Shown here piece after piece: positions 17,306 through 25,381 of a DNA stretch of 64,000 bases (position 1 is the first letter of the stretch; each line of letters begins with the position of its first letter). The position numbers and the translations under genes are program-made. Under the pieces are notes generated by a model that did not search any database, was not told the DNA's origin, and was given only the letters and a program-made list of their open reading frames with translations. Origin of the DNA: an uncultured Burkholderiales bacterium (lineage in GTDB: Bacteria > Pseudomonadota > Gammaproteobacteria > Burkholderiales > Burkholderiaceae_C); the NCBI GenBank assembly GCA_937927685.1, contig CALBSC010000002.1:1-64000 (forward strand), written 5' to 3'.

Positions 17306-17917
17306 CTACTTCAGCAGTTGCCGAATGTCGGCCACCAAGCCATCGACCTGGTTTCCATAGCGGCTGTACAAGCGCAATCGACCCTGGGGGTCAAACAGGT
17401 AGCTGCCCGCTGAATGGTCCATGGTGTAACTGCCCGGGGTCTTGCCATCCACCTTCTTGTAGATGATCTTGAACTCCTTGGCCACTTGCGCCAGCGCCTC
17501 GGCGTTCTCGGGAATCAGGGCCAGGAACGAGGGGTCAAAGTTGCCCATGTAGGCCTTGAGCACCTCGGGTGTGTCACGGGCGGGGTCCACGGTGATGAAG
17601 AGGCCCTGCAGACGATCGCCGTCGGCCCCCAGCTGACGCTTGATCTCCACCCACTCGGTGAGCGTGGTGGGACACACATCGGGGCACTGGGTGTAGCCGA
17701 AGAAGACCGCCACCACCTTGCCTTTGAAGTCGTCCAGCGTGCGCACTTGCCCATGCTGGTCAGGCAGTCGAAACGACCGGGCATAGTCGGCCCCGGTGAC
17801 ATCGATCGACACAAACTGGGGCTTGCTCGGGTCACACGCGCTCACCCCCACCACCGATACGACCGCCAAAGCCGTCAACAGGGCGCGACGCCGGAACTTG
17901 TTCGGGGACTGGCGCAT
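17306..17917 (-). CDS. SCO1/SenC family copper chaperone for cytochrome c oxidase
   Basis: 203 aa from ATG 17917. An N-terminal membrane segment (ALLTALAVVSVVGVSAC) ends in a lipobox-like VSAC with Cys28, so it may be a lipoprotein. The thioredoxin-like domain has the copper motif CPDVC (C78 and C82) and the third ligand His168 in YTMDHSAGSYLFDPQG. SCO proteins deliver copper to, or reduce cysteines of, the CuA site of oxidase subunit II. Last gene of the assembly operon SURF1, SCO-like, COX15, COX10, SCO; it lies 5 nt after the COX10 stop. Confidence 0.93.
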   Translation of the reverse strand: MRQSPNKFRRRALLTALAVVSVVGVSACDPSKPQFVSIDVTGADYARSFRLPDQHGQVRTLDDFKGKVVAVFFGYTQCPDVCPTTLTEWVEIKRQLGADGDRLQGLFITVDPARDTPEVLKAYMGNFDPSFLALIPENAEALAQVAKEFKIIYKKVDGKTPGSYTMDHSAGSYLFDPQGRLRLYSRYGNQVDGLVADIRQLLK

Positions 17918-17922
17918 CGCGT

Positions 17923-18813
17923 TCACAGGTAATGGTCGATCAGCAAGGCGGCAAACAGCAGGCTCAGGTGAATGAGCGAGAAGCGAAACGTCTTGCGCGC
18001 CAGGTCGTCCGAATACTCGCGCCACAAGGCCCAAGCGTAGTAACAAAACATCAGGCTCAGGATCGCCGCGCTGGCCAGGTAGAACCAGCCACTCATGCGG
18101 TAGATGAAGGGCATCAGGCAGGCCGCCAGCAACACCCAGGTGTAGAGCAGGATTTGCAAGCGGGTGAATTCGTTGCCGTGTGTCACCGGCAGCATGGGCA
18201 AGCCGGACTTGCGGTAGTCCTCGACGCGGTAAAGCGCCAAGGCCCAGAAGTGCGGCGGCGTCCACAGGAAAATGATGAGGAAGAGGATCAGCGCCTCCGG
18301 GCCCACGTCGCCCGTCATGGCCGCCCAGCCCAACACCGGGGGCATGGCCCCGGACGCTCCCCCGATCACGATGTTCTGCGGCGTGAGCGGCTTGAGGATG
18401 ACGGTGTAGATCACCGCATACCCGACAAAGGTGGCGAAGGTCAGCCACATGGTGAGCGGGTTGACCCACACATACAGAATGACCGAGCCCGCCAGGCACA
18501 GCACAAACGAGAACAACAGGGTGTCGCGGTCACTCAGCTCACCCTTGGCGGTCGGTCGCCAGGCGGTGCGTTTCATGCGTGCATCGATCTGTTTTTCCAC
18601 GATACAGTTGAATGCCGCCGCCGCGCCCGCCACCAGCCAGATGCCCAGACACGCCAGCGCAGCCAGGCCGACATCAGCCCAGCCGGGAACACCGGGCACG
18701 GCGAGCACCATGCCAATCAGGGCGCAGAACACGATCAGCTGTATCACCCTGGGTTTGGTCAGGGCGTTGAACTGCCGCCATCGGGAGGGAAGAGAAAGCG
18801 CGGGTGTCGTCAT
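17923..18813 (-). CDS. ctaB: Protohaem IX farnesyltransferase (haem O synthase, COX10)
   Basis: 296 aa, polytopic inner-membrane UbiA-family prenyltransferase. It adds a farnesyl group to haem B to make haem O, the precursor of haem A. Motifs: LTKPRVIQLIVFCALIGM, the first Asp-rich site AAAAFNCIVEKQIDARMKRT, and LWTPPHFWALALYRVEDYRKSGLPMLPV. ATG 18813 is used because homology starts at MTTPALSLPSRWRQF; the open frame extends antisense into COX15. Its start overlaps the COX15 stop by 4 nt. Confidence 0.95.
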   Translation of the reverse strand: MTTPALSLPSRWRQFNALTKPRVIQLIVFCALIGMVLAVPGVPGWADVGLAALACLGIWLVAGAAAAFNCIVEKQIDARMKRTAWRPTAKGELSDRDTLLFSFVLCLAGSVILYVWVNPLTMWLTFATFVGYAVIYTVILKPLTPQNIVIGGASGAMPPVLGWAAMTGDVGPEALILFLIIFLWTPPHFWALALYRVEDYRKSGLPMLPVTHGNEFTRLQILLYTWVLLAACLMPFIYRMSGWFYLASAAILSLMFCYYAWALWREYSDDLARKTFRFSLIHLSLLFAALLIDHYL

Positions 18814-20030
18814 GCAAAGGGCCGGGTGAAGGTCGGTGTGATTGTGACAGGCGCGGTGGCTCGGGAGGTGAACAGCGTCCAGCTCAGGCACAGCAGCAAG
18901 GCCGCCGAGCCGCCGGTGTGCGCGACAGCGGATAACAACGGCCAGTCGAACAGCACGTTGGACAAGCCCGTGAGGAATTGCCACAACAACAGGAGATTGA
19001 GCCACCGTCCCGCCGTTTTGAAACCGTTTCGTTTCCAGCACCAGGCGAGCGTACCCAGCAGCACCAGCACCCCATACGCCATCAACCGATGCGCGTAGTG
19101 AATGGCGGTGAGCGCTTCAAAATCCAGGGGGCGGCCCTCGGGGGTCATGCCCAGATGACGCCACAGGCTGAAGCCCTGCGCGAAATCCATCACCGGCCAC
19201 CAGCTGCCCTGACATTGGGGAAACGTGTTGCATGCGAGCACCGCATAGTTGGTGCTGACCCAGCCCCCCAGGAGGATTTGCATCAACAGGACCAGCACCG
19301 ATGCCACGCTGAACCACCGCAACGCCGTCGTCATGGGCACACACGGTGTGACGCCACTGGCCAGACGCTGCTGCGCCACCTGGCGAGCCAGCAGCACCAG
19401 CAACACCAGTCCGCCCAGCAAATGCAAGGTGACGATGGCGGGAAATAATTTGAGCGTGACGGTCCAGGCGCCAAAGGCCCCCTGCAGACACACCCAGACC
19501 AGGGTGACCCAGGGCCACCACAGGTTGATGGTCTCGCGTGGCGTCACTGCGGCGTGGTGTGTGGAGGAAGATGGCGACGCGAGCGACGGCGAGGGTACCG
19601 GCTGGTGACGCGCGCGCCAGGCCAGCCATGTCACGAACAGGGCTTGCGTGAGGATCAACACCCCCACCGCCGCGGCCAGATAGCGGTGAATCATCTCGAT
19701 CCAGGCCTTCTCGTGCGTCACGGGCCCGGTGGGCATCTGCGCCTGCGCCTCGCTGATCGACGCCTGTGCCCCCACCGGGCTGGCGTGTCCGTAACAGCCC
19801 GGCCAGTCCGGACAACCCAGGCCCGAATCGGTCAATCGGGTGAAGGCACCAAACAGCACCAGGTCAAAGGTCAGGAACAAGGTGAGCAGGGTCAGTTGCT
19901 GCAGACGTGTGGACGGAGATGCCTGCCGATGGCGAAGCCACACCCAGCACAGGGGACCCAGCGCCAGCAGCAGGCCGGTGAGCATGATGTGCAACACCGG
20001 ACCCCAATCAACCAGGCGGGTCGTATCCAT
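18810..20030 (-). CDS. ctaA: Haem A synthase (COX15/CtaA family)
   Basis: 406 aa, eight predicted membrane spans. It oxidises the C8 methyl of haem O to the formyl group of haem A. Diagnostic segments are VLFGAFTRLTDSGLGCPDWPGCYG (first haem-binding half with the conserved Cys pair), HRYLAAAVGVLI, LGGWVSTNYAVLACNTFPQCQG and IHYAHRLMAYGVLV with the C-terminal haem-ligand His. An insertion rich in Ser, Pro and His (residues about 145-165) lies between spans 3 and 4. It is followed directly by the COX10 gene that makes its substrate. Confidence 0.95.
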   Translation of the reverse strand: MDTTRLVDWGPVLHIMLTGLLLALGPLCWVWLRHRQASPSTRLQQLTLLTLFLTFDLVLFGAFTRLTDSGLGCPDWPGCYGHASPVGAQASISEAQAQMPTGPVTHEKAWIEMIHRYLAAAVGVLILTQALFVTWLAWRARHQPVPSPSLASPSSSTHHAAVTPRETINLWWPWVTLVWVCLQGAFGAWTVTLKLFPAIVTLHLLGGLVLLVLLARQVAQQRLASGVTPCVPMTTALRWFSVASVLVLLMQILLGGWVSTNYAVLACNTFPQCQGSWWPVMDFAQGFSLWRHLGMTPEGRPLDFEALTAIHYAHRLMAYGVLVLLGTLAWCWKRNGFKTAGRWLNLLLLWQFLTGLSNVLFDWPLLSAVAHTGGSAALLLCLSWTLFTSRATAPVTITPTFTRPFA

Positions 20031-20033
20031 GGT

Positions 20034-20729
20034 TCAGCGTCCTGCCTTGTCCCAACCCGCAGCGGCGCGCAGCAAACGCTCCAGGTCTTTTTTGATCAGA
20101 GTGGCTTGCTTGGCATCGATGTCCGGGCCGAAGCGCATCATCCACTCGCCTTGAGGATCCACCAAAAACCAGTGGTCACTCAGGCGCTTGTCGGGCTGGG
20201 GGGACAGCCATTGCGCCAGCGCCTCTCGCGGCACGCGCAACACCACCGCCTCTGTCAGGCCGGGCTGAATGGAAGCGGGCACCGGTGCCTCGTCGTCGAT
20301 CAGCCACACCCAGTCGGTGCGGTCGCGGTCCTTGCCCAGGCCGGTGAGGATTTGCCGCTGCAGGTACAGGTGCTGTTGACACCGTTCATCACACGCGCCC
20401 GAGGACACGCTGATGAGCAACCACTGCCCCTTCAGTGCCATGAGTTGCCCGGCTTCGCCTTGCAGGTTGCGTGTGGGCACGTCCGGCACGGCCCGGGTCG
20501 GCTGAATGAGTTCACCGTGGTTGCGCCGCGCCTCGGGGCGGATCACGTAATAGGTGAAATAGGACGCCAGGACCGGTGCGGCACACACGAGCAACACCAA
20601 CAGCATGCGCCAGCGGCCTTGGACCGCGCGCCGCTCATCGGCCTGTGCCGCCGCCTGGGGATCGGGCAGGTCATACACCGTCAGACCCAGCGGGTGGTCG
20701 GCAGAAGAATCAGGATGGTCTTGAGGCAT
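20034..20729 (-). CDS. Membrane-anchored SCO-like protein of the oxidase assembly operon
   Basis: 231 aa, usually annotated only as a transmembrane protein. Residues 42-64 form one membrane span (MLLVLLVCAAPVLASYFTYYV) with the remainder likely periplasmic. The soluble part resembles a divergent SCO/thioredoxin fold: LKGQWLLISVSSGACDERCQQ supplies a CxxxC pair (C113 and C117), and SDHWFLVDPQGEWMMRFG aligns with the DHSAGSYLFDPQG segment of the SCO protein in the same operon, with His186 at the copper-ligand position. The CxxxC and His spacing is seen; a copper or thiol role is inferred. It lies between SURF1 (20-nt overlap) and COX15 (3-nt gap). Confidence 0.75.
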   Translation of the reverse strand: MPQDHPDSSADHPLGLTVYDLPDPQAAAQADERRAVQGRWRMLLVLLVCAAPVLASYFTYYVIRPEARRNHGELIQPTRAVPDVPTRNLQGEAGQLMALKGQWLLISVSSGACDERCQQHLYLQRQILTGLGKDRDRTDWVWLIDDEAPVPASIQPGLTEAVVLRVPREALAQWLSPQPDKRLSDHWFLVDPQGEWMMRFGPDIDAKQATLIKKDLERLLRAAAGWDKAGR

Positions 20730-21513
20730 GTCGGACAGGCTGTATGAATTGGAACCACAAGGTCAGCACAAAGAGAAGCGCACACAGGGCAAACCACTGA
20801 AAGGCATAGCCCAGATTTTTATCAGCCGTTGAACCCACAGCGGGCCAGTCCCGGCGCAGGCCTTCATCATCGTCATCGGTCTGGATCACATAGGCCAGGA
20901 CGGGAATGCCACTGTCCTGCCGGAATTGCTCCAGGGTGAGATTTTGCCGAATCCTGGATGACCCCGACGCCGACCCCAGGGTTGACTCGCCCCCAGGGGG
21001 TTCTTCCCCCAACGACAGCAAGCGACCGGGCCCGGCGGCCAGCACGCCGTCGACTTCCACCACTTCCAGGGTGGTCTGCACAGGGGGCAACACGCTGCGG
21101 TCTTGCGAGATGCGCGGGGCCCAGCCACGTTGCACCAGCACCGCCGTGTCGGCGTCCAGTTGCAAGGGGGTAAGCACCCAATAACCCGCTTGCCCACGGT
21201 GGCTGCGGTTCTCCAGCCAGATGGTGTATTGCGGTCGCCAAAAGCCCTGGAGACTCACGCGGCGGTGCATCAGGGTATCGGGCAGGGGGTACGGCAGGTC
21301 TTGCAAGTCGTCGTGGCCCAGTTCGGGTTGGTCAGCCCGCGCATCGAGGACGGCTTGCTGGGCCTGTTTTTCGTCGGCACGCGACAACTGCCAGCGCCCC
21401 AGGGAGGCCGTCACCCCCATGGCCACGAGCGCGGTCAAGGTCACCACCCACCAGCGCAGGCCGCGCCCGGCGGGTGGGGTTGGCGTTGACGGGGCAATGT
21501 GGGGTTCAGTCAC
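20710..21513 (-). CDS. SURF1 family cytochrome oxidase assembly protein
   Basis: 267 aa with one membrane span at each end (WWVVTLTALVAMGVTASLGRWQL and YAFQWFALCALLFVLTLWFQF). Family signatures are LGRWQLSRADEK, RRVSLQGFWRPQYTIWLENRSHRGQAGYWVLTPL, VLVQRGWAPR and the NLGYAFQWFALC C-terminus. SURF1 helps to place haem A into subunit I of aa3-type oxidases. It is the first gene of the assembly operon and starts only 15 nt from the divergent small twin-membrane protein gene, so promoters must overlap or lie inside coding sequence. Confidence 0.93.
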   Translation of the reverse strand: MTEPHIAPSTPTPPAGRGLRWWVVTLTALVAMGVTASLGRWQLSRADEKQAQQAVLDARADQPELGHDDLQDLPYPLPDTLMHRRVSLQGFWRPQYTIWLENRSHRGQAGYWVLTPLQLDADTAVLVQRGWAPRISQDRSVLPPVQTTLEVVEVDGVLAAGPGRLLSLGEEPPGGESTLGSASGSSRIRQNLTLEQFRQDSGIPVLAYVIQTDDDDEGLRRDWPAVGSTADKNLGYAFQWFALCALLFVLTLWFQFIQPVRHASRPS

Positions 21514-21528
21514 GCGATAATCCTGTCT

Positions 21529-21750
21529 ATGAAATGGCTTGTTGCACTGGCCTTTGTGGCCATCCTGGGTAGTCTGGCGTCGGCGCTCATCTTCATGATG
21601 CGCGATGGACGCAATGGCGCAGCCAAAACCAACCGCATGGCCCGCGCACTGGGCTTTCGGGTGGGATTTTCCATTCTGCTCTTCTTGTGCATCCTGCTGG
21701 CCTGGAAACTGGGCTACATCCAGCCCACCGGAATTCCTGTCGGCCAGTAG
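21529..21750 (+). CDS. Small twin-transmembrane protein (DUF2909-like)
   Basis: 73 aa from ATG 21529 with two membrane spans (WLVALAFVAILGSLASALIFMM and VGFSILLFLCILLAWKLGYI) joined by a short basic loop (RDGRNGAAKTNRMARALGFR). The arrangement matches the small proteins called DUF2909 or twin transmembrane protein, which sit beside oxidase genes in many Burkholderiales. It lies alone on the plus strand between SURF1 and subunit III. A role in oxidase assembly or stability is suggested only by position. Confidence 0.8.
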   Translation: MKWLVALAFVAILGSLASALIFMMRDGRNGAAKTNRMARALGFRVGFSILLFLCILLAWKLGYIQPTGIPVGQ

Positions 21751-21835
21751 GGACCCGCCTCAGCAACGAACGGACAAGGCACCGAACCGGTTCAGGCGCT
21801 CATGCCGCGCACACGTCCCCTGACCGCTCAAACAA

Positions 21836-21859
21836 CACAGGCCGCATGAGCGGCCTGTG
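21836..21859 (-). terminator. Rho-independent terminator of the coxB-coxC operon
   Basis: A perfect 10-bp stem (CACAGGCCGC / GCGGCCTGTG) with a 4-base loop at 21836-21859. On the minus strand it is followed by TTGTTTG, a short T-rich tail. It lies 24 bases beyond the subunit III stop codon and ends the structural-gene transcript before the assembly genes. The tail on the plus strand is not T-rich. Confidence 0.75.
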
Positions 21860-21882
21860 CGCAATGGGGTCAGCCGCCCCGC

Positions 21883-22764
21883 TTACATCCAGTAAACCAG
21901 GATGTACAAGCCCAACCACACCACGTCCACGAAGTGCCAGTACCAGGCTGCGCCTTCGAAACCGAAGTGCTTGTCAGCCGTGAAGTGACCCTTTTGCAAG
22001 CGCAGGGTGATGACGAGAAGCATCAGCATGCCCAGGAACACGTGAAAGCCGTGAAAGCCCGTGAGCATGAAGAATGTGGAGCCGTAGACGCCCGACGTCA
22101 GCTTGAGGTTCATGTCGGAGTAAGCGTGGGCGTATTCATAGCCCTGAACAAACAGGAACACGATACCCAGCAACACCGTCAGCCACATGAACTGGATGGT
22201 CTTGGCGCGGTGACCTTCACGCAGGGCGTGGTGGGCAACCGTCAGCGTGACCCCCGACGACAGCAGCAACGCCGTGTTGATGGTCGGCAGCCAGAACGGC
22301 GTCATGGTCTGGAACGGCTCGATGATGCCGCCCGGAGAGGCGGTCGCCCCTGCGGCGAGGGTGGGCCACACGGCCTTGAAATCGGGCCACAGCAGCGCGT
22401 TGTTCAGGTTGCCCAACTCCGGCACCGAGTGGGCGCGGGTCCACCACAGGGCGGAGAAGAAGGCACCGAAGAACATCACTTCAGAGAAGATGAACCAGCT
22501 CATGCTCCAGCGGTAGGAGAGGTCGATCTTGTGACCGTACTGGCCGCCTTCGCTTTCGGCGATGGCGTCACCAAACCACTGGTACAGCACGAACAGCCAG
22601 AAGGCCAGACCACCAAACAGGGAGTACTTCCCCCAGTCGGCTCCGTTGACCCACTGGCCAGCGCCCAGGATCACGAAGAACAGGCCCAGGGCCGCCAGGG
22701 CCGGGTGCCGCGATTCGTGCGGGACATAGTAGTACGGCGTGCCGCCGTGCGAGGTGCTGCTCAT
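21883..22764 (-). CDS. ctaE: Cytochrome c oxidase subunit III
   Basis: 293 aa, seven membrane spans. Start ATG 22764 (MSSTSHGGTPYYYVPHESRHP), with nine codons of extra open frame upstream ignored. Subunit III stabilises the catalytic core and holds lipids in a cleft. Family features: WSMSWFIFSEVMFFGAFFSALWW with the conserved Glu of span III, the LLLSSGVTLTVAHHAL segment, YEYAHAYSDMNLKLTSGVYGSTFFMLTGFHGFHV, and AWYWHFVDVVWLGLYILVYW at the C-terminus. It is the last gene of the oxidase structural operon, followed by a strong hairpin terminator. Confidence 0.96.
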   Translation of the reverse strand: MSSTSHGGTPYYYVPHESRHPALAALGLFFVILGAGQWVNGADWGKYSLFGGLAFWLFVLYQWFGDAIAESEGGQYGHKIDLSYRWSMSWFIFSEVMFFGAFFSALWWTRAHSVPELGNLNNALLWPDFKAVWPTLAAGATASPGGIIEPFQTMTPFWLPTINTALLLSSGVTLTVAHHALREGHRAKTIQFMWLTVLLGIVFLFVQGYEYAHAYSDMNLKLTSGVYGSTFFMLTGFHGFHVFLGMLMLLVITLRLQKGHFTADKHFGFEGAAWYWHFVDVVWLGLYILVYWM

Positions 22765-22774
22765 TTCCACTCCT

Positions 22775-22987
22775 TCATGATTTCGCGACAACCAGGTTGA
22801 CGATGAGCATCAACCCGATGACAAACAACAGACCCGCCACCAAACCCACGCCCAGAATATGCAGGGGCGTGATCTTTGCGATGTCTTCCTGGAACTCGCT
22901 GCTTTTGCGAATACCCAGAAAAGACCAGCCCACGGCAACAATGGTGCGCCACAGCGACCCCTTGCGGACGGGTTGTGGTTCGGTCAT
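22775..22987 (-). CDS. Small membrane protein, DUF2970-like
   Basis: 70 aa with one or two hydrophobic segments (LWRTIVAVGWSFLGIRKS and ILGVGLVAGLLFVIGLMLIVNLVV) separated by EFQEDIAKITPLH. This pattern is the DUF2970 family, small proteins found within aa3 oxidase operons of betaproteobacteria. It overlaps the Cox11 gene by 4 nt and precedes subunit III by 10 nt, so it is certainly co-expressed with them. Function is not established. Confidence 0.85.
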   Translation of the reverse strand: MTEPQPVRKGSLWRTIVAVGWSFLGIRKSSEFQEDIAKITPLHILGVGLVAGLLFVIGLMLIVNLVVAKS

Positions 22988-23589
22988 ACGCCCACCTGTG
23001 AACGAGCGGGCGCACTTTGTGCGGTCGGGGCAGCAGGGGTTTTGCTGCCCACTTCAAAAAACGTGTACGACAAGGTGATGGTGGTCACGTCCTTGGACAA
23101 CTTGGGGTCCACCACGAACACCACCGGCCACTGCTTCTTCTCGCCCGGGGCGAGGGTGTACTGGTTGAAGCAGAAGCACTCGATCTTGTTGAAATGCGCT
23201 CCCGCCTGGCGCGGGGCATAACTGGGAATGGCCTGCGCCGACATGACGCGGTCCTGCACATTCTCGAATTCGTACATGACCGTGACCATCTCACCCGGGT
23301 GGACGTCCACCGAGCGCTGTGCCGGACGGAACTGCCAGGGCCCGCGGGCATTGGCGTCAAACTCGACCGTGATGGTGCGACTGGTGTCCACCTGGGTGTT
23401 GGCCGGTGCTGCCATGCGGGCATTGCCCGCCGCGGTGACCGAACGCTCGCCCAGCGCCAGGATGTTGATACCGGTGAACTCGCAAATGGCGCGGTAGAGA
23501 GGCACCAGCGCATAGCCGAACGCGAACATGCCCGCGGCCACGACCACGAGTTTGCGCAGCATCAGCAGGTTGTTGCGGTTCAGCGCCAT
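22984..23589 (-). CDS. ctaG: Cytochrome c oxidase assembly protein Cox11/CtaG
   Basis: 201 aa. One N-terminal membrane span (LVVVAAGMFAFGYALVPLYRAICEFTG) is followed by a periplasmic immunoglobulin-like copper domain with the ligand motif ECFCFNQYTL. Cox11 delivers copper to the CuB centre of subunit I. The segments TVEFDANARGPWQFRPAQ and VHPGEMVTVMYEFENV are typical. It lies between the 38-aa small protein and the DUF2970 gene in the oxidase operon. Confidence 0.96.
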   Translation of the reverse strand: MALNRNNLLMLRKLVVVAAGMFAFGYALVPLYRAICEFTGINILALGERSVTAAGNARMAAPANTQVDTSRTITVEFDANARGPWQFRPAQRSVDVHPGEMVTVMYEFENVQDRVMSAQAIPSYAPRQAGAHFNKIECFCFNQYTLAPGEKKQWPVVFVVDPKLSKDVTTITLSYTFFEVGSKTPAAPTAQSAPARSQVGV

Positions 23590-23599
23590 GGCAGCGGGC

Positions 23600-23716
23600 T
23601 CAGCGGTTCAACAGCATGATCTTGGCCAGGAACCCGATGAAAAAAACGAGCGCCACCGAGGCCAGGATCAGACCCAGCCGCAGGTTGCTCTTTTTTTGCT
23701 CGGGTGTCATGCCCAT
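23600..23716 (-). CDS. Very small oxidase-operon membrane protein
   Basis: 38 aa (36 if the second ATG at 23710 is used): an MTPEQKKSNLR head then a single membrane span ASVALVFFIGFLAKIMLL. It fits the tiny proteins named cytochrome oxidase small assembly protein in Comamonadaceae. It lies 11 nt after subunit I and 10 nt before cox11. The reading frame could be extended upstream to 23812, but that extension lies over the end of the subunit I gene and looks non-coding. Function unproven; position suggests a structural or assembly role. Confidence 0.72.
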   Translation of the reverse strand: MGMTPEQKKSNLRLGLILASVALVFFIGFLAKIMLLNR

Positions 23717-23727
23717 GAAGTCCGTGA

Positions 23728-25356
23728 TCAGGCGACGATGCGGGTGGCGTCGGCGTTCAGCTTGGGCGGGTTCTCGAAGGTGTGGAACGGCGCCGGCGAG
23801 GGCACTTCCCACTCGAGACCTTCTGCAGCCTCCCAGGGGCGCTGAGGCGCCTTTTCACCCTTGCCCTGCATGGCGGGCAGCACGACGAACAGGAAGAAAT
23901 ACACCTGTGCGAAGCCGAAGGTGAACGCGCCGATCGAGGCGATCTGGTTGAAATCGGTGAACTGCATCGGGTAGTCGGCGTAGCGACGGGGCATGCCGGC
24001 CAGACCCAGGAAGTGCATCGGGAAGAAGGTGACGTTGAAGGAGATCAGCGTCCACCAGAAGTGCACTTTGCCGCGGGTCTCATTGACCATCACACCAGTC
24101 CACTTGGGTGCCCAGTAGTAGAAACCGGCGAACATGGCAAACAGCGAACCCGCCACCAGCACATAGTGGAAGTGGGCCACGATGTAGTAGGTGTCCTGGA
24201 TCTGCGTGTCGATCGGCGCCATGGAGCAAATGAGGCCGGTGAAGCCGCCCATGGTGAACACGAAGATGAAGCCCACGGCAAACAGCATCGGGGTTTCAAA
24301 GGTCATGGAGCCGCGCCACATGGTGGCGATCCAGTTGAACACCTTCACGCCGGTGGGCACGGAGATGAGCATGGTGGCGTACATGAAGAACAACTGGCCC
24401 GTCACCGGCATGCCGGTGGCGTACATGTGGTGCGCCCACACGATGAAGGACAGGATGGCAATGGAGGCCGTGGCGTACACCATCGAGGCATAGCCAAACA
24501 GCTTCTTGCGGGCAAACGCCGGGACGATGTGGCTCACGATGCCGAAGGCCGGCAAAATCATGATGTACACCTCGGGGTGGCCGAAGAACCAGAAGATGTG
24601 CTGGTACATGACCGGGTCGCCGCCACCCGCGGGGTTGAAGAAGGTGGTGCCGAAGTGACGATCAGTCAGCGTCATGGTGATGGCGCCAGCCAGCACCGGC
24701 ATCACGGCGATCAGCAGGTAAGCAGTGATCAGCCAGGTCCAGACGAACATGGGCATCTTCATCAGCGTCATGCCCGGGGCACGCATGTTGAGGATGGTCA
24801 CGATGATGTTGATCGAACCCATGATGGAGGAGGCGCCCAGGATGTGCATGGCAAAAATGCCGGCGTCCATGGAAGGTCCCATCTGCAGGGTGAGGGGCGC
24901 ATACAGCGTCCAGCCAGCCGCCGGCGCACCGCCGGGCATGAAGAACGAGCCCGCCAGCATGGCCGCTGCCGGGATCATCAGCCAGAAGCTGAAGTTGTTC
25001 ATGCGGGCGAAGGCCATGTCGGAGGCGCCGATTTGCAGCGGGATCATCCAGTTGGCGAAGCCCACGAAGGCCGGCATGATGGCGCCGAACACCATGATCA
25101 GGCCGTGCATGGTGGTGAACTGGTTGAACAACTCGGGGTTGACGATTTGCAGACCCGGCTGGAACAGCTCGGCGCGAATCAGCAGGGCCAGCACACCGCC
25201 CACGATCAGCATGGTGAAAGCAAACAGCAGGTACAGGGTACCGATGTCCTTGTGGTTGGTGGCAAACACCCAGCGACGCCACCCGTGGGGTGCACCTTGG
25301 TGATCATCGTGTCCGTGGTCAGCAACGTGACCGTGGGGATCGAGAACTGCGCTCAT
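23728..25356 (-). CDS. ctaD: Cytochrome c oxidase subunit I (aa3-type)
   Basis: 542 aa, twelve membrane spans. It is the catalytic subunit holding haem a and the haem a3-CuB centre. Evidence: WVFATNHKDIGTLYLLFAF start, the low-spin haem ligand in TTMHGLIMVFG, the FGHPEVYIMILPAFGIVSH segment with the CuB/Tyr His and the Glu of the D-channel (type A oxidase), HHMYATGMP, and the haem ligand pair in DTYYIVAHFHYVLVAGS. A His-rich N-terminus (DPHGHVADHGHDDHQGAPHG) precedes the first span. It lies 25 nt after subunit II. Confidence 0.97.
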   Translation of the reverse strand: MSAVLDPHGHVADHGHDDHQGAPHGWRRWVFATNHKDIGTLYLLFAFTMLIVGGVLALLIRAELFQPGLQIVNPELFNQFTTMHGLIMVFGAIMPAFVGFANWMIPLQIGASDMAFARMNNFSFWLMIPAAAMLAGSFFMPGGAPAAGWTLYAPLTLQMGPSMDAGIFAMHILGASSIMGSINIIVTILNMRAPGMTLMKMPMFVWTWLITAYLLIAVMPVLAGAITMTLTDRHFGTTFFNPAGGGDPVMYQHIFWFFGHPEVYIMILPAFGIVSHIVPAFARKKLFGYASMVYATASIAILSFIVWAHHMYATGMPVTGQLFFMYATMLISVPTGVKVFNWIATMWRGSMTFETPMLFAVGFIFVFTMGGFTGLICSMAPIDTQIQDTYYIVAHFHYVLVAGSLFAMFAGFYYWAPKWTGVMVNETRGKVHFWWTLISFNVTFFPMHFLGLAGMPRRYADYPMQFTDFNQIASIGAFTFGFAQVYFFLFVVLPAMQGKGEKAPQRPWEAAEGLEWEVPSPAPFHTFENPPKLNADATRIVA

Positions 25357-25381
25357 GGTGGATTCCTTCGAATGGGTTCAG

